Positions 6,232 through 14,285 of a stretch of 39,265 bases of DNA are shown here, piece after piece. How positions within the stretch are numbered: position 1 is the first letter of the stretch; each line of letters opens with the position of its first letter. The translations under genes and the position numbers were made by a program. The notes beneath the pieces were generated by a model. That model saw only the letters and a list, made by a program, of their open reading frames with translations. It was not told the origin of the DNA and made no database searches. The DNA is from an uncultured Christensenella sp. (lineage in GTDB: Bacteria > Bacillota > Clostridia > Christensenellales > Borkfalkiaceae), in contig CAJTXM010000006.1 in assembly GCA_910583545.1 (NCBI GenBank), positions 67,759 to 107,023 on the forward strand, read 5' to 3'.

Positions 6232-7065
6232 TTACGGCAGGTATTTTTTTAATTTTTGTGCTATCTCTTCAAACTGGGTAAAGTCGAGCGTTTCGCCCCT
6301 TGCTTTTAAATCTATTCCGCAATCGCTTAAAACGCTTTGAGCCTGTTCGCGCGTCAGGGAAAAAGTTTTTATAAGATTGTTTTCAAGCGTCTTTCTGCGC
6401 GAAGAAAACGCGGACTGAACGACTTTTTTATATTTTGACCTGTCCTTGATTTTTATGCGTTCAGAAAAATCGAACCTTACGACCGCGCTGTCGACGTTGG
6501 GGCGAGGATAAAAGAGAGTGCGCGGAACGCGCTTGACTATTCTGCACTCTGCCTTGGGCGCAATCATAGCGGTTATCGCGCCGTATTCGCTTGTTCCCTT
6601 TTCTGCGCAAAGGCGTTCGGCGACTTCTTGCTGAACCATTACGCAAAGACCCTTGCACTTTTCCCCCTCTTCGATTATCTTCATAATCAGAGGGGTCGTG
6701 ACGTAATAGGGCAGGTTTGCAACGACCCGGTATTCGCCGACAGATTTTTCAAGTTCAGTCAAATCGACTTTGAGAAAGTCCTTGAAAATGACTTCCGCGT
6801 TTTCAAGCCCCGAAAGGCTCTGACGTAAAACGGGCTGTAAAGTTTTGTCTACGTCGAAGGCTATAACCCTTTTCACTTTTTCGGCGAGCGCCCTTGTCAG
6901 CGTGCCGGCTCCGCAGCCTATTTCCAAAACCGTATCACCGCTCTCCGCGCCCGAAAGCGCGACTATCGAAGAGAGAAGGTTTTTATCGGTTATGAAATTC
7001 TGACCGAGCTGTTTCTTGAACGAAAAGCCGTTTTCTGTAAGAATTGATTTTATATCGTTTTCCAT
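6232..7065 (-). CDS. rsmA: 16S rRNA dimethyladenosine transferase
   Basis: A 277-residue SAM-dependent methyltransferase (KsgA) that dimethylates the two adjacent adenines in the 3'-terminal hairpin of 16S rRNA. Visible motifs are KKQLGQNF (residues 17-24), LEIGCGAGTLT (47-57) for SAM binding, and NLPYY (117-121), the adenine-positioning motif. Length is normal. It lies downstream of metG and tatD as in Bacillus, but the rnmV gene usually found between tatD and ksgA is absent. It has its own promoter at 7096-7124. No clear Shine-Dalgarno precedes the ATG. Confidence 0.95.
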   Translation of the reverse strand: MENDIKSILTENGFSFKKQLGQNFITDKNLLSSIVALSGAESGDTVLEIGCGAGTLTRALAEKVKRVIAFDVDKTLQPVLRQSLSGLENAEVIFKDFLKVDLTELEKSVGEYRVVANLPYYVTTPLIMKIIEEGEKCKGLCVMVQQEVAERLCAEKGTSEYGAITAMIAPKAECRIVKRVPRTLFYPRPNVDSAVVRFDFSERIKIKDRSKYKKVVQSAFSSRRKTLENNLIKTFSLTREQAQSVLSDCGIDLKARGETLDFTQFEEIAQKLKKYLP

Positions 7066-7095
7066 ATTTTAGCCAACACAAATAAGAATAGATAT

Positions 7096-7124
7096 ATTAT
7101 AACAACAAATAATAATATTGTAAA
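7096..7124 (-). promoter_or_regulatory. Promoter of rsmA
   Basis: Minus-strand TTTACA (7124-7119), 17-nt spacer and TATAAT (7101-7096), giving a leader of about 24 nt. Confidence 0.7.
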
Positions 7125-7160
7125 CGAAATCTTTTAACGTTTACCTCACTTTTGATAAAG

Positions 7161-7186
7161 AGCCCTGCGCATTTTTGCGCAGGGCT
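7161..7186 (-). terminator. Terminator-like hairpin after tatD
   Basis: Arms AGCCCTGCGC and GCGCAGGGCT (10 bp) around a 6-nt loop; the minus-strand tract that follows (CTTTATC) is only moderately U-rich. It separates metG-tatD from rsmA. Confidence 0.6.
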
Positions 7187-7197
7187 CCGACTTTATT

Positions 7198-7977
7198 TCA
7201 GTTTTCAAGTTTTTTAAACAGGCTATGAGCGGTGTTCCAGACGGTTTCGCTCATTTCCTCTGAACTTACGCCCTTGATTTCAGCCATATTCGCGCAAATT
7301 TCGGGAATACTTTCGGGCGTGTTAGGAAAGACGCCGTACTTCGATCTGGGCGGAAGATAGGGGCTGTCGGTTTCGGTCATTATCCTGTCAACGGTCAGAG
7401 CGGCGATAGTTCGTCTTGCTTTTTTACTGCCCGAATAAGTGCTTGTTCCGCCGAAAGAAAAATATACTCCCGCCTTTTCAAGCTCCGATGCGATCTCAGC
7501 CGAATGGGAATAGCAATGAAGCATAACGCCTGCGGTGAGCTTGGGCGCGTACTCCCTTAAAATATCAAGCATATCTTCCGCACTGTCGCGCGAGTGTATC
7601 TGCACGGGCAGATCAAGCTTTTTGGCAAGCTCCAACTGCGCTGTAAAAACTTTTTTCTGCTTGTCTTTATCGGTGTCGGGATAATGGTAATCCAGCCCTA
7701 TCTCGCCTATCGCAACGCACTTTTTATGCCGTGCCAGCTCTTCTATTGTTTTCAGGTCGCCGTCCCTGTAACTTTTAAGTTCGGTCGGGTGAAAACCTGC
7801 CGTAAAGTAAACGCAGGGGTATTTTTCGGCAAGCTTTTCCGAGTATTCCGACGAAGGCAAGTCGAAGCCGACGGAAATGACTTTTTCTATTTCCGCCGAT
7901 TGCAGTCTTTTGATAAGCCCGTCCAAGTCGCCGTAATCTTCGCCGTTCAGATGGCAATGTACGTCTATAAATCTCAA
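7198..7977 (-). CDS. tatD: TatD family metal-dependent DNase
   Basis: A 259-residue TIM-barrel hydrolase. The metal ligands are visible: H7 and H9 in DVHCH, E92 in GEIGLDYH, H128 in QIHSRD, H154 in LHCYSH and D204 in TETDSPYL. TatD (YabD in Bacillus) has 3'-5' exonuclease activity on DNA. The start is TTG at 7977, overlapping the metG stop codon by 4 nt (TTGA), so translation is probably coupled to metG. Confidence 0.93.
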   Translation of the reverse strand: MRFIDVHCHLNGEDYGDLDGLIKRLQSAEIEKVISVGFDLPSSEYSEKLAEKYPCVYFTAGFHPTELKSYRDGDLKTIEELARHKKCVAIGEIGLDYHYPDTDKDKQKKVFTAQLELAKKLDLPVQIHSRDSAEDMLDILREYAPKLTAGVMLHCYSHSAEIASELEKAGVYFSFGGTSTYSGSKKARRTIAALTVDRIMTETDSPYLPPRSKYGVFPNTPESIPEICANMAEIKGVSSEEMSETVWNTAHSLFKKLEN

Positions 7978-9944
7978 CCTATTTCGCTCCCGTCGGGGAC
8001 GTCTTTTTCGGGACTGATAAGCGAAAGCGTGCCGTCGGGCGCTTCGGCGCAGACAATCATTCCCTCGCTTAAAATTCCTTTCATCTCTCTCGGAGGCAGG
8101 TTGCAGACGACTATAACTTTTTTGCCGACCATCTCTTCGGGCGCGTAGTGGTTTGCTATGCCCGAAAGTATGGAAAGGGTCTTGTTGCCGACTTTGACGG
8201 TTTCGTGCAGAAGTCTGCTCTTTTTCACCGCTTCGCAGGCGACGACCGTGCCGACGCGCATTTCCACTTTTGCGAAGTCGTCAACGGTTATTTTTTCCTT
8301 TTCCACAATTTCAGCTTCAACCTGTTCGGTTTCCTTTTCTTCTTCCATAATTATATCCTCCGCCTTCTTTCTCTCGAACAGAGTTGAGGGCGTTTTTGTC
8401 ACGGTGTAGGAATTGACGCACTTCGTAGAGCCGACTTCCCTCTTCTTTGCGCCTATCTCCTTTAAAATTCTTTCCGCCGTTTCGGGCATAAAGGGTTTTA
8501 AGATATTTGCGCCGATGTCGAGACTTATTAAAAGATTATACAAAACTTCGGACAATCTGTCCCTGTTGCTTTCATCCTTTGCTAAAATCCAGGGCGTAGT
8601 TTCGTCGATGTATTTATTTGCACGGCGGAACAGCGACCACAGCGCGTCGAGCGCGTCTGCCACCCTGAACCCGTCCATCTTTTTAGCGACGTTTTCAAAG
8701 GTGTGAACTATCACGTCTTCGAAATCCTCGTCGGGCGTGCCCTCCTTGCCCGTCTTTTCAGCCGTACCGCCGAGATACTGGTTTGTCATCGAAACGGTGC
8801 GTTTTACAAGATTGCCCAACACGTTTGCAAGGTCGGAATTGTTTCTCTCGCACAGAAGCGGAACCGTGATAATTCCGTCGTCGGCAAAAGGCATTTCGTG
8901 CAGGACGAAATATCTTACGCAGTCGACGCCGAAGACGTCCGCAAGCCTGTCAGCGTATAAGACGTTGCCCTTGGACTTGGACATTTTATCGCCGTTCTGC
9001 AACAGCCAGCCGTGACCGAACACGCACTCGGGCAGTTTTTCGCCGAGCGCCATAAGGAAGATAGGCCAGTAAATAATATGAAAACGCAGAACGTCTTTGC
9101 CTAAAATATGGACGTCGGCAGGCCAAAGCTTTTTGTAAAGCTCTGACGGGTTTTCTGTATCGAAGCCTATCGCAGAGATATAATTTACAAGCGCGTCAAG
9201 CCAGACGTAGACGACGTGTTTGTTATCAAAGTCGACGGGAATTCCCCATTTGAAAGTCGAGCGCGAAACGCACAGATCCTGCAATTTGGTTCTGATTGTT
9301 CCGTCTTCGCAGGCTTTTAAAATTTCCGAATCGCTCTTGCCGATAAATTCGTCGGCTAAGAGGAAGTTGTTCATCATTTCGTTTTTGCGCGAAGTCGGCT
9401 GAATAAACTCCGGATGAGTTACGATATGCTTTATAAGCCGAGGGGCGTATTTGCCCATCGAAAAAAAATACGCGTCCTCCTTGGCAGGCTTTACGTCCCT
9501 TCCGCAGTCGGGGCATTTTCCGCCTGCAAGCTGATTTTCCGACCAGAAGCTTTCGCACGGCGTGCAGTACATTCCCTCGTATGAGCCCTTGTAAATGTCG
9601 CCGTTGTCGTAGAATTTTTTAAATATTCTCTGAACGCACTTTTCGTGTTCGGGGTCGGTAGTGCGGATAAATTTATCGTAGGACACGTTCATTTTATCCA
9701 CGATACCTTTAATTTCGCCTGCCACCTCGTCGACGAACTGTTTGCACGACACGCCCTTTGCGGCAGCCTTCTGCTCCACCTTCAAGCCGTGCTCGTCGGT
9801 GCCCGTCAGAAAATATACGTCCTTGCCCTGCAAGCGGTTAAAGCGCGCGATAGCGTCCGTAAAAATTATTTCGTAGGTATTGCCGATATGCGGTTTACCC
9901 GAAGTGTACGTTATTGCGGTTGTTATATAAAACTTTTCTTTCAT
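7974..9944 (-). CDS. metG: Methionyl-tRNA synthetase
   Basis: A 656-residue class I synthetase. HIGN of the HIGH signature is at residues 19-22, a zinc knuckle uses C127, C130, C144 and C147, and KMSKS is at 320-324. A C-terminal tRNA-binding (Trbp111/EMAP-type) domain begins near residue 548 (DFAKVEMRVGTVV). The ATG at 9944 starts MKEKFYITTAITY, the usual beginning of bacterial MetG. An upstream in-frame start would add residues encoded across the promoter. There is no Shine-Dalgarno, and TATAAT ends 6 nt before the ATG, so the mRNA is predicted to be leaderless. The downstream tatD overlaps it. Confidence 0.95.
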   Translation of the reverse strand: MKEKFYITTAITYTSGKPHIGNTYEIIFTDAIARFNRLQGKDVYFLTGTDEHGLKVEQKAAAKGVSCKQFVDEVAGEIKGIVDKMNVSYDKFIRTTDPEHEKCVQRIFKKFYDNGDIYKGSYEGMYCTPCESFWSENQLAGGKCPDCGRDVKPAKEDAYFFSMGKYAPRLIKHIVTHPEFIQPTSRKNEMMNNFLLADEFIGKSDSEILKACEDGTIRTKLQDLCVSRSTFKWGIPVDFDNKHVVYVWLDALVNYISAIGFDTENPSELYKKLWPADVHILGKDVLRFHIIYWPIFLMALGEKLPECVFGHGWLLQNGDKMSKSKGNVLYADRLADVFGVDCVRYFVLHEMPFADDGIITVPLLCERNNSDLANVLGNLVKRTVSMTNQYLGGTAEKTGKEGTPDEDFEDVIVHTFENVAKKMDGFRVADALDALWSLFRRANKYIDETTPWILAKDESNRDRLSEVLYNLLISLDIGANILKPFMPETAERILKEIGAKKREVGSTKCVNSYTVTKTPSTLFERKKAEDIIMEEEKETEQVEAEIVEKEKITVDDFAKVEMRVGTVVACEAVKKSRLLHETVKVGNKTLSILSGIANHYAPEEMVGKKVIVVCNLPPREMKGILSEGMIVCAEAPDGTLSLISPEKDVPDGSEIG

Positions 9945-9950
9945 AGCCAA

Positions 9951-9979
9951 ATTATAGCAAATTATTTTACCGTTGTAAA
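9951..9979 (-). promoter_or_regulatory. metG promoter producing a leaderless mRNA
   Basis: Minus-strand TTTACA (9979-9974), 17-nt spacer and TATAAT (9956-9951). Only TTGGCT separates the -10 box from the metG ATG at 9944, so transcription should begin at or within a base or two of the start codon. Confidence 0.75.
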
Positions 9980-10057
9980 ACAATTTGTTAATATTTTTGT
10001 CTTTGCGGCGTGAGGACAACTATGAATAGCCGAAAATATCCGTGAATATCTTATTTT

Positions 10058-10609
10058 ATGAATATCATATTTACTGCGGTTTTTATCGCCTCGATGATTG
10101 CCCTTTTAATCTGCGCACCGCAGGATTTATTGCCTGCGCTTATGAGCGGAACGGAAAATTCCGTTAAAATGGCGGTAACGCTTTTTACCGTCTACGCGGT
10201 GTGGATGGGACTGTCGAAGCTGTGCGAAAGGTCGGGCATTTCGAAAGGCGTCGCTAAAGCGTTAAGCCCGATTGCAAGAAAGCTTTTTAAAACCGACAAT
10301 TTTATAGCTACGGAAAACCTTGCGATGAATTTATCGTGCAACCTTTTAGGTCTGGGCGGAGCTGCAACCCCGTTCGCCGTCAAAGCCATAGGCGAACTTG
10401 AAAAGGATAAAAATTCTTACGCGCAGAAGCTTTTGTTCGTAATAAACGCTACGTCCATTCAGATTTTGCCGACTACCGTAATAGCTCTGCGCGCAGGCGC
10501 AGGCTCCGCCGCTGCCGCGGATATATTTTTGCCGTCGCTTATATGCACGGCGGTTTCGACCTTAGTTGCGGTATTTCTATTTATTGCGGGGAATAAGTTA
10601 TGGCGCTGA
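10058..10609 (+). CDS. spmA: Spore maturation protein A
   Basis: A 183-residue polytopic membrane protein of the nucleoside-recognition (Gate) superfamily. It matches SpmA in length and in the segments TLFTVYAVWMGLSKL, NLSCNLLGLGGAATPF and INATSIQILPTTVIALR. SpmA and SpmB are needed for spore-core dehydration and heat resistance in Bacillus and Clostridium. It overlaps spmB by 10 nt. A weakly placed 7-codon open frame (10022-10045) with a GAGGA site precedes it. The promoter was not identified. Confidence 0.92.
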   Translation: MNIIFTAVFIASMIALLICAPQDLLPALMSGTENSVKMAVTLFTVYAVWMGLSKLCERSGISKGVAKALSPIARKLFKTDNFIATENLAMNLSCNLLGLGGAATPFAVKAIGELEKDKNSYAQKLLFVINATSIQILPTTVIALRAGAGSAAAADIFLPSLICTAVSTLVAVFLFIAGNKLWR

Positions 10610-11103
10610 TTATCCCCGTTATTTTTATTTTCGTATTCGTCTTTTCGGCAATAAAGCGGGTGAACATTTACGACAGCTTTACAGAGGGTATAAAGGAAGC
10701 ATTTAACTTTACCGTGTCGCTCCTGCCATGCCTTGCCGCAATATTTATGATGTGCGAACTGTTTGAATTGTCGCATCTTTCCGATTTGCTGGTAAAGGCG
10801 TTCTCGCCCGTCTGTTCGTTTTTGGGAATACCGGAAGAACTGACGAAACTTGTTTTAATCAAGCCGTTTTCGGGCAGTGCTTCGCTTGCATACCTCAATG
10901 AAATTATTTCAAAGTACGGCGCGGACAGCTACGTCGCACGGTGTGCCTGCGTTTGCTTCGGCTCGTCCGAAACCGTATTTTACATATCCGCAGTGTATTT
11001 TGCCGGACTGAAAGTAAAAAAACTTGCCTGTCCTATAATCTGCGTTTTGATTGCAACGCTTATTTCAACAATCGTCGCCTGCCTTGTATGCAGAGTTATG
11101 TAA
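10600..11103 (+). CDS. spmB: Spore maturation protein B
   Basis: A 167-residue membrane protein, partner of SpmA. Several hydrophobic helices and the sequence LIKPFSGSASLAYL followed by FGSSETVFYISAVYF are characteristic of SpmB. The 10-nt overlap with spmA indicates coupled translation. In known spore formers, spmAB is expressed in the developing spore and supports reduction of spore water content. Confidence 0.92.
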   Translation: MALIIPVIFIFVFVFSAIKRVNIYDSFTEGIKEAFNFTVSLLPCLAAIFMMCELFELSHLSDLLVKAFSPVCSFLGIPEELTKLVLIKPFSGSASLAYLNEIISKYGADSYVARCACVCFGSSETVFYISAVYFAGLKVKKLACPIICVLIATLISTIVACLVCRVM

Positions 11104-11131
11104 ACTATATTTTGAATTAATGTAATCAGAT

Positions 11132-11172
11132 AAAAGAAGATAGTTGCTAATATTAGCAGCTATCTTCTTTTT
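11132..11172. terminator. Bidirectional terminator between spmB and the protease gene
   Basis: A long hairpin with arms AAAAGAAGATAG (11132-11143) and CTATCTTCTTTT (11160-11171), extended inward by TTGCTAA/TTAGCA, and with T or A runs on both sides. Confidence 0.85.
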
Positions 11173-11196
11173 AGTATAAGTTAAACTTTTAAACTA

Positions 11197-13287
11197 TTAA
11201 TAAATCTTTCTTATGCTTAGTTGCAAATTTCCACTTTGAACAGTTATATTATGAGTTGATACAACTAAAAAATACGTCTTATTTGCTTCAAGATAATCTT
11301 CAATCAATGCCTGCAAATTTCCTGCGCTGTCGTCATCAAAAATACAGTCATTTAATGACTCTGGATCAATTAAATACAAATAACCATCAATACCGTCGTT
11401 ACTTACTGTGCTAATACGATAATAACCAAATGATTGAGATGTAAAGCAAAACACTTTTGTTGTATTTACATTAGCATTAAAACTTATAATTTCATTATTG
11501 TATATACTTTGAATACTCTCATATGTAGAATAAGCTACCGAAGCAGGAGTTATACCGATTTTAGATATACCCATATTTTCGGTATCATAAGCTTCAACTC
11601 TTAAAACGTATGGAGTATCGGCTTCTACCGTATAACTGAACAGTGCATTCAAATCGAATCCGGAATCGTCATCATATGCCAGTTGTTTATTATCGGAATC
11701 AAACAAATACATTTTTAAATCATATTCCCCGAAAGTTTGAAACAACTTATTACCCGAAGTTCTAAACGAAACGTAATAGTCTTGATAATTGTTGCCGTAG
11801 ATATTCGGAAGACTGACTTTTCTTTCAATATATCGATCATTTGCAGACATATTTATCGCAGCATCTGTGCGATGACTACATGTGTTACACTTATATTCGG
11901 TTCGTGTTGTGCCTGGAATTGTTCCTACCTCATTATAATTATGTTTATGATTCATTTTCAAAGAAATATAACCCTTGCACCAAGATGAATTTACCCATAC
12001 ACAATTATCTCCTCGCCATCCAAAATGCACTACGTATCCCGAATATGTTCCCCCATTAGCAGGATATGTAAAATCTTGATAACCATAACCAACAACTTGA
12101 TGATTTGTTGCTCCTAAATGTTTACTTAAGCTAATTATTAACGGACGTCCAGCATTTAATTCTGATTTTATAGGTTCCGAACTTACAGGCGCATAACCAA
12201 AAACCCAGCCTCTGAATTGATAATATATTTCATAATCATCAATAGAAAGATGTTCATTTAAAATCCTTTTTATTCCAGAATATACTTCTTTAATTGATGC
12301 ACTGCTTGTATTCGGTTCCATTATAGATGTTATTACTTTTGAATAAAAACTATTCGCGCCTGTATCTTCACTCCTTGTGCCGAGCGTCAAGGCAGTCATA
12401 CTCATCGGATCTGTACATAAATTCGGATTTCTTTCCGGATATTTAACTGAATTACTTACATCATCGTATCCATTTAAAAACCTATTTTCAATAATTCGTC
12501 TGTCATTATAATAGTTGTTGTATCCCAATAAAATTTGAGCTGCCACTGCTCCGCAAGTACCGGTATTCCCATTCCCATAAATTCCGTTTTCATTTTTACC
12601 ATGCAAAGGATTAACAGCAAAATATCTATAATTTGGAATCAAATTTCCAGTCCCAACAGCTGGACGTATTAAATGCGTTGTATCAATATCGGGAGCCTTA
12701 TCATTCAAGGATACATCCTTTTCACTATGTAAAAAATTACTGACAACTTCTCTAATATTGTTATTATTCACATCAACATTAATTGCACAAGTTTTATCGT
12801 AATTTATAACATTTCTTATCTGTTCTGAAAAGGTTTTAGCCTCAATTTCTGTAATACCTATTTCTTCTTTTGTAATTGCATTTATAAATTTATTATTTGC
12901 TTTTTGCAAATAATTCGATGGTCCTGCATAATAATATTTATCTGTCGAATCTGATAAAGGCAGGCTTCCTTCCATTGAATATTCCATCATTTCCATCGTA
13001 TTTTTAGAAAAAATGGCATATCCTCCGCCTTTAAATTCGACATATATATAATCTGCAAAGTCATCTAAATTATATATAAATTCACATGAGCTAATTGACT
13101 TATTTGCAAAAGCCGTTTGTAAAGATTGCCCTTTATTTTCAGAATAGCTTTCATTTTTTTTAACTTCAGAAACTTTATCAGTTACTTTTAATGTGTCAGC
13201 AGATGCCGATAAAACCGAAGTAGTCATTGCAAACACCATTACAATACATAATAAAAAACTTATATACATTTTTTTAATATTTTTCAT
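11197..13287 (-). CDS. Secreted papain-fold cysteine protease (C10/C39-like)
   Basis: A 696-residue exported protein. Residues 1-30 form a signal peptide (basic MKNIKK, hydrophobic core, ASA). Residues about 30-205 look like a pro-region. The catalytic domain follows, with C245 in GNTGTCGAVAAQ, as in streptopain-like enzymes, and a probable catalytic H396 in GATNHQVVGYGY, then VWVNSSW. A short CNTC segment and two beta-rich domains containing YDDDSG and FDDDSA-type motifs (pre-peptidase C-terminal-like, possibly Ca-binding) form the C-terminus. GGGGGG lies upstream of the ATG. Base composition is clearly more AT-rich than its neighbours, suggesting acquisition. It is downstream of a lipoprotein gene, with 17 nt between them. 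C10 versus C39-like family assignment is uncertain. Confidence 0.8.
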   Translation of the reverse strand: MKNIKKMYISFLLCIVMVFAMTTSVLSASADTLKVTDKVSEVKKNESYSENKGQSLQTAFANKSISSCEFIYNLDDFADYIYVEFKGGGYAIFSKNTMEMMEYSMEGSLPLSDSTDKYYYAGPSNYLQKANNKFINAITKEEIGITEIEAKTFSEQIRNVINYDKTCAINVDVNNNNIREVVSNFLHSEKDVSLNDKAPDIDTTHLIRPAVGTGNLIPNYRYFAVNPLHGKNENGIYGNGNTGTCGAVAAQILLGYNNYYNDRRIIENRFLNGYDDVSNSVKYPERNPNLCTDPMSMTALTLGTRSEDTGANSFYSKVITSIMEPNTSSASIKEVYSGIKRILNEHLSIDDYEIYYQFRGWVFGYAPVSSEPIKSELNAGRPLIISLSKHLGATNHQVVGYGYQDFTYPANGGTYSGYVVHFGWRGDNCVWVNSSWCKGYISLKMNHKHNYNEVGTIPGTTRTEYKCNTCSHRTDAAINMSANDRYIERKVSLPNIYGNNYQDYYVSFRTSGNKLFQTFGEYDLKMYLFDSDNKQLAYDDDSGFDLNALFSYTVEADTPYVLRVEAYDTENMGISKIGITPASVAYSTYESIQSIYNNEIISFNANVNTTKVFCFTSQSFGYYRISTVSNDGIDGYLYLIDPESLNDCIFDDDSAGNLQALIEDYLEANKTYFLVVSTHNITVQSGNLQLSIRKIY

Positions 13288-13304
13288 TTTTCATCCCCCC
13301 AAAA

Positions 13305-13820
13305 TTATTTTTCTATAAATTCTACAGACATTATCTCCACTTTATCTAATTTAACCATAAAACATCTTTGATAAGGCATAGTTGCGTCATCCCCTTTTCT
13401 GTTTTCCAGTCTATAATAAATTTTTAATGATTGTTCTTTTAATGTAAGCTTATTAAAAAAATAGTCTCTAGCAGGATAAACGTCGCCAAAAATATAAAGA
13501 ATTACGATTTGACGATTAAAATCAACCGTTGAATCATATTTCGTAAAAATCTTAGCAAATTCATACTGATTTGTAATAATAAACGTTCTTGAATCAGGTG
13601 ATTCTTTGTCGTATAAAATATCTTCCCAAGGATCACTTTCGCCTTCGATGTAATCTTTATTTGGATAGTACGCCTTAACCCTGTTCTTTTCTAAAAAATC
13701 TTCGGAAATCCATTTTTCCGCATGACTATATAAAACGGCATTATACTTATTACAGCCGCAACCGAACGTTAAACATAAGCTTAAAATAATAAATATTCCC
13801 GATAAAATAATTTTTTTCAT
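13305..13820 (-). CDS. Lipoprotein, possibly PrcB-like protease partner
   Basis: A 171-residue putative lipoprotein. The N-terminus MKKIILSGIFIILSLCLTFG is followed by C-G-C, an imperfect lipobox. The later part (EFAKIF, STVDFNRQIVILYIFG, a y-x-kL-x-lKIYY strand pattern and MPYQRCFMVKLDK) resembles the beta-rich PrcB family of protease-associated proteins; this is a pattern impression only. The ATG at 13820 is chosen because GGGGGAG lies 5 nt upstream, while the frame upstream runs through a terminator hairpin. It is the first gene of an operon with the cysteine protease, so it may anchor, inhibit or activate that enzyme. Confidence 0.7.
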   Translation of the reverse strand: MKKIILSGIFIILSLCLTFGCGCNKYNAVLYSHAEKWISEDFLEKNRVKAYYPNKDYIEGESDPWEDILYDKESPDSRTFIITNQYEFAKIFTKYDSTVDFNRQIVILYIFGDVYPARDYFFNKLTLKEQSLKIYYRLENRKGDDATMPYQRCFMVKLDKVEIMSVEFIEK

Positions 13821-13851
13821 ACACTCTCCCCCGTTATTATATACTATAAAA

Positions 13852-13886
13852 AAGCGCAAAGAGATACTCAAGTATCTTTTGCGCTT
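13852..13886 (-). terminator. Terminator in the leader of the lipoprotein-protease operon
   Basis: Arms at 13852-13867 and 13872-13886 pair over 15 bp with one bulge and a TTGA loop on the minus strand, followed by T7. It lies between the promoter at 14009-14037 and the lipoprotein ATG at 13820, so it would stop transcription before the operon unless overridden. Confidence 0.8.
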
Positions 13887-13906
13887 AACTAATATCATTC
13901 TGCATC

Positions 13907-13919
13907 GGAGGACACCTCC
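13907..13919 (-). promoter_or_regulatory. Leader hairpin GGAGG/CCTCC with adjacent mini-ORF
   Basis: On the minus strand GGAGG-TGT-CCTCC can pair, just before an ATG that opens a 6-codon frame (MQNDIS, 13903-13883) running into the terminator stem. This resembles a leader-peptide region, but its role is not shown. Confidence 0.4.
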
Positions 13920-14008
13920 CGTCATTTTATAAATTAAAAATTCTTAAAATTAATATACAACTCTAAAAATCTTCTCCTGAATTTACATTTATTGCTAATT
14001 TCAATTAA

Positions 14009-14037
14009 AGTATAACACTACAAATTCCTTTTGTCAA
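14009..14037 (-). promoter_or_regulatory. Promoter of the lipoprotein-protease operon
   Basis: Minus-strand TTGACA (14037-14032), 17-nt spacer and TATACT (14014-14009). The leader to the first gene is about 180 nt. Confidence 0.7.
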
Positions 14038-14084
14038 TACCCATTTTAAAATAAAGTATATTGTCAGCATAAAGCAAAAAAAGA

Positions 14085-14112
14085 AGAGGTGTGAACCGTG
14101 GTTCACACCTCT
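14085..14112 (-). terminator. Intrinsic terminator of the cysteine desulfurase transcript
   Basis: Perfect 13-bp arms AGAGGTGTGAACC and GGTTCACACCTCT with a T-rich tract on the minus strand, about 175 nt after the desulfurase stop codon. Confidence 0.8.
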
Positions 14113-14134
14113 CCAAATGATAAGGGGGAAAATG

Positions 14135-14191
14135 ATGAGTAAATTGAGCGTAAACAAAACAAGCATTGCGCAAGCCCTGTTTACAATATAA
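14135..14191 (+). CDS. Possible 18-codon small ORF
   Basis: A frame MSKLSVNKTSIAQALFTI with a strong GGGGG site 6 nt before its ATG, in an otherwise gene-free stretch (13821-14285). It overlaps an inverted repeat, GTAAACA/TGTTTAC (14150-14156/14179-14185), centred on TTGCGCAA. No promoter was recognised on this strand, so it may equally be a regulatory DNA site. Confidence 0.3.
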   Translation: MSKLSVNKTSIAQALFTI

Positions 14192-14285
14192 TTATAAATT
14201 TTCGAAAAATAAAAGTAAATTATTTCGAAAAAATTTTTCTGATTTTTTTAAATTATTTTGTCGTAACAAAATTTGATAAAAATTT

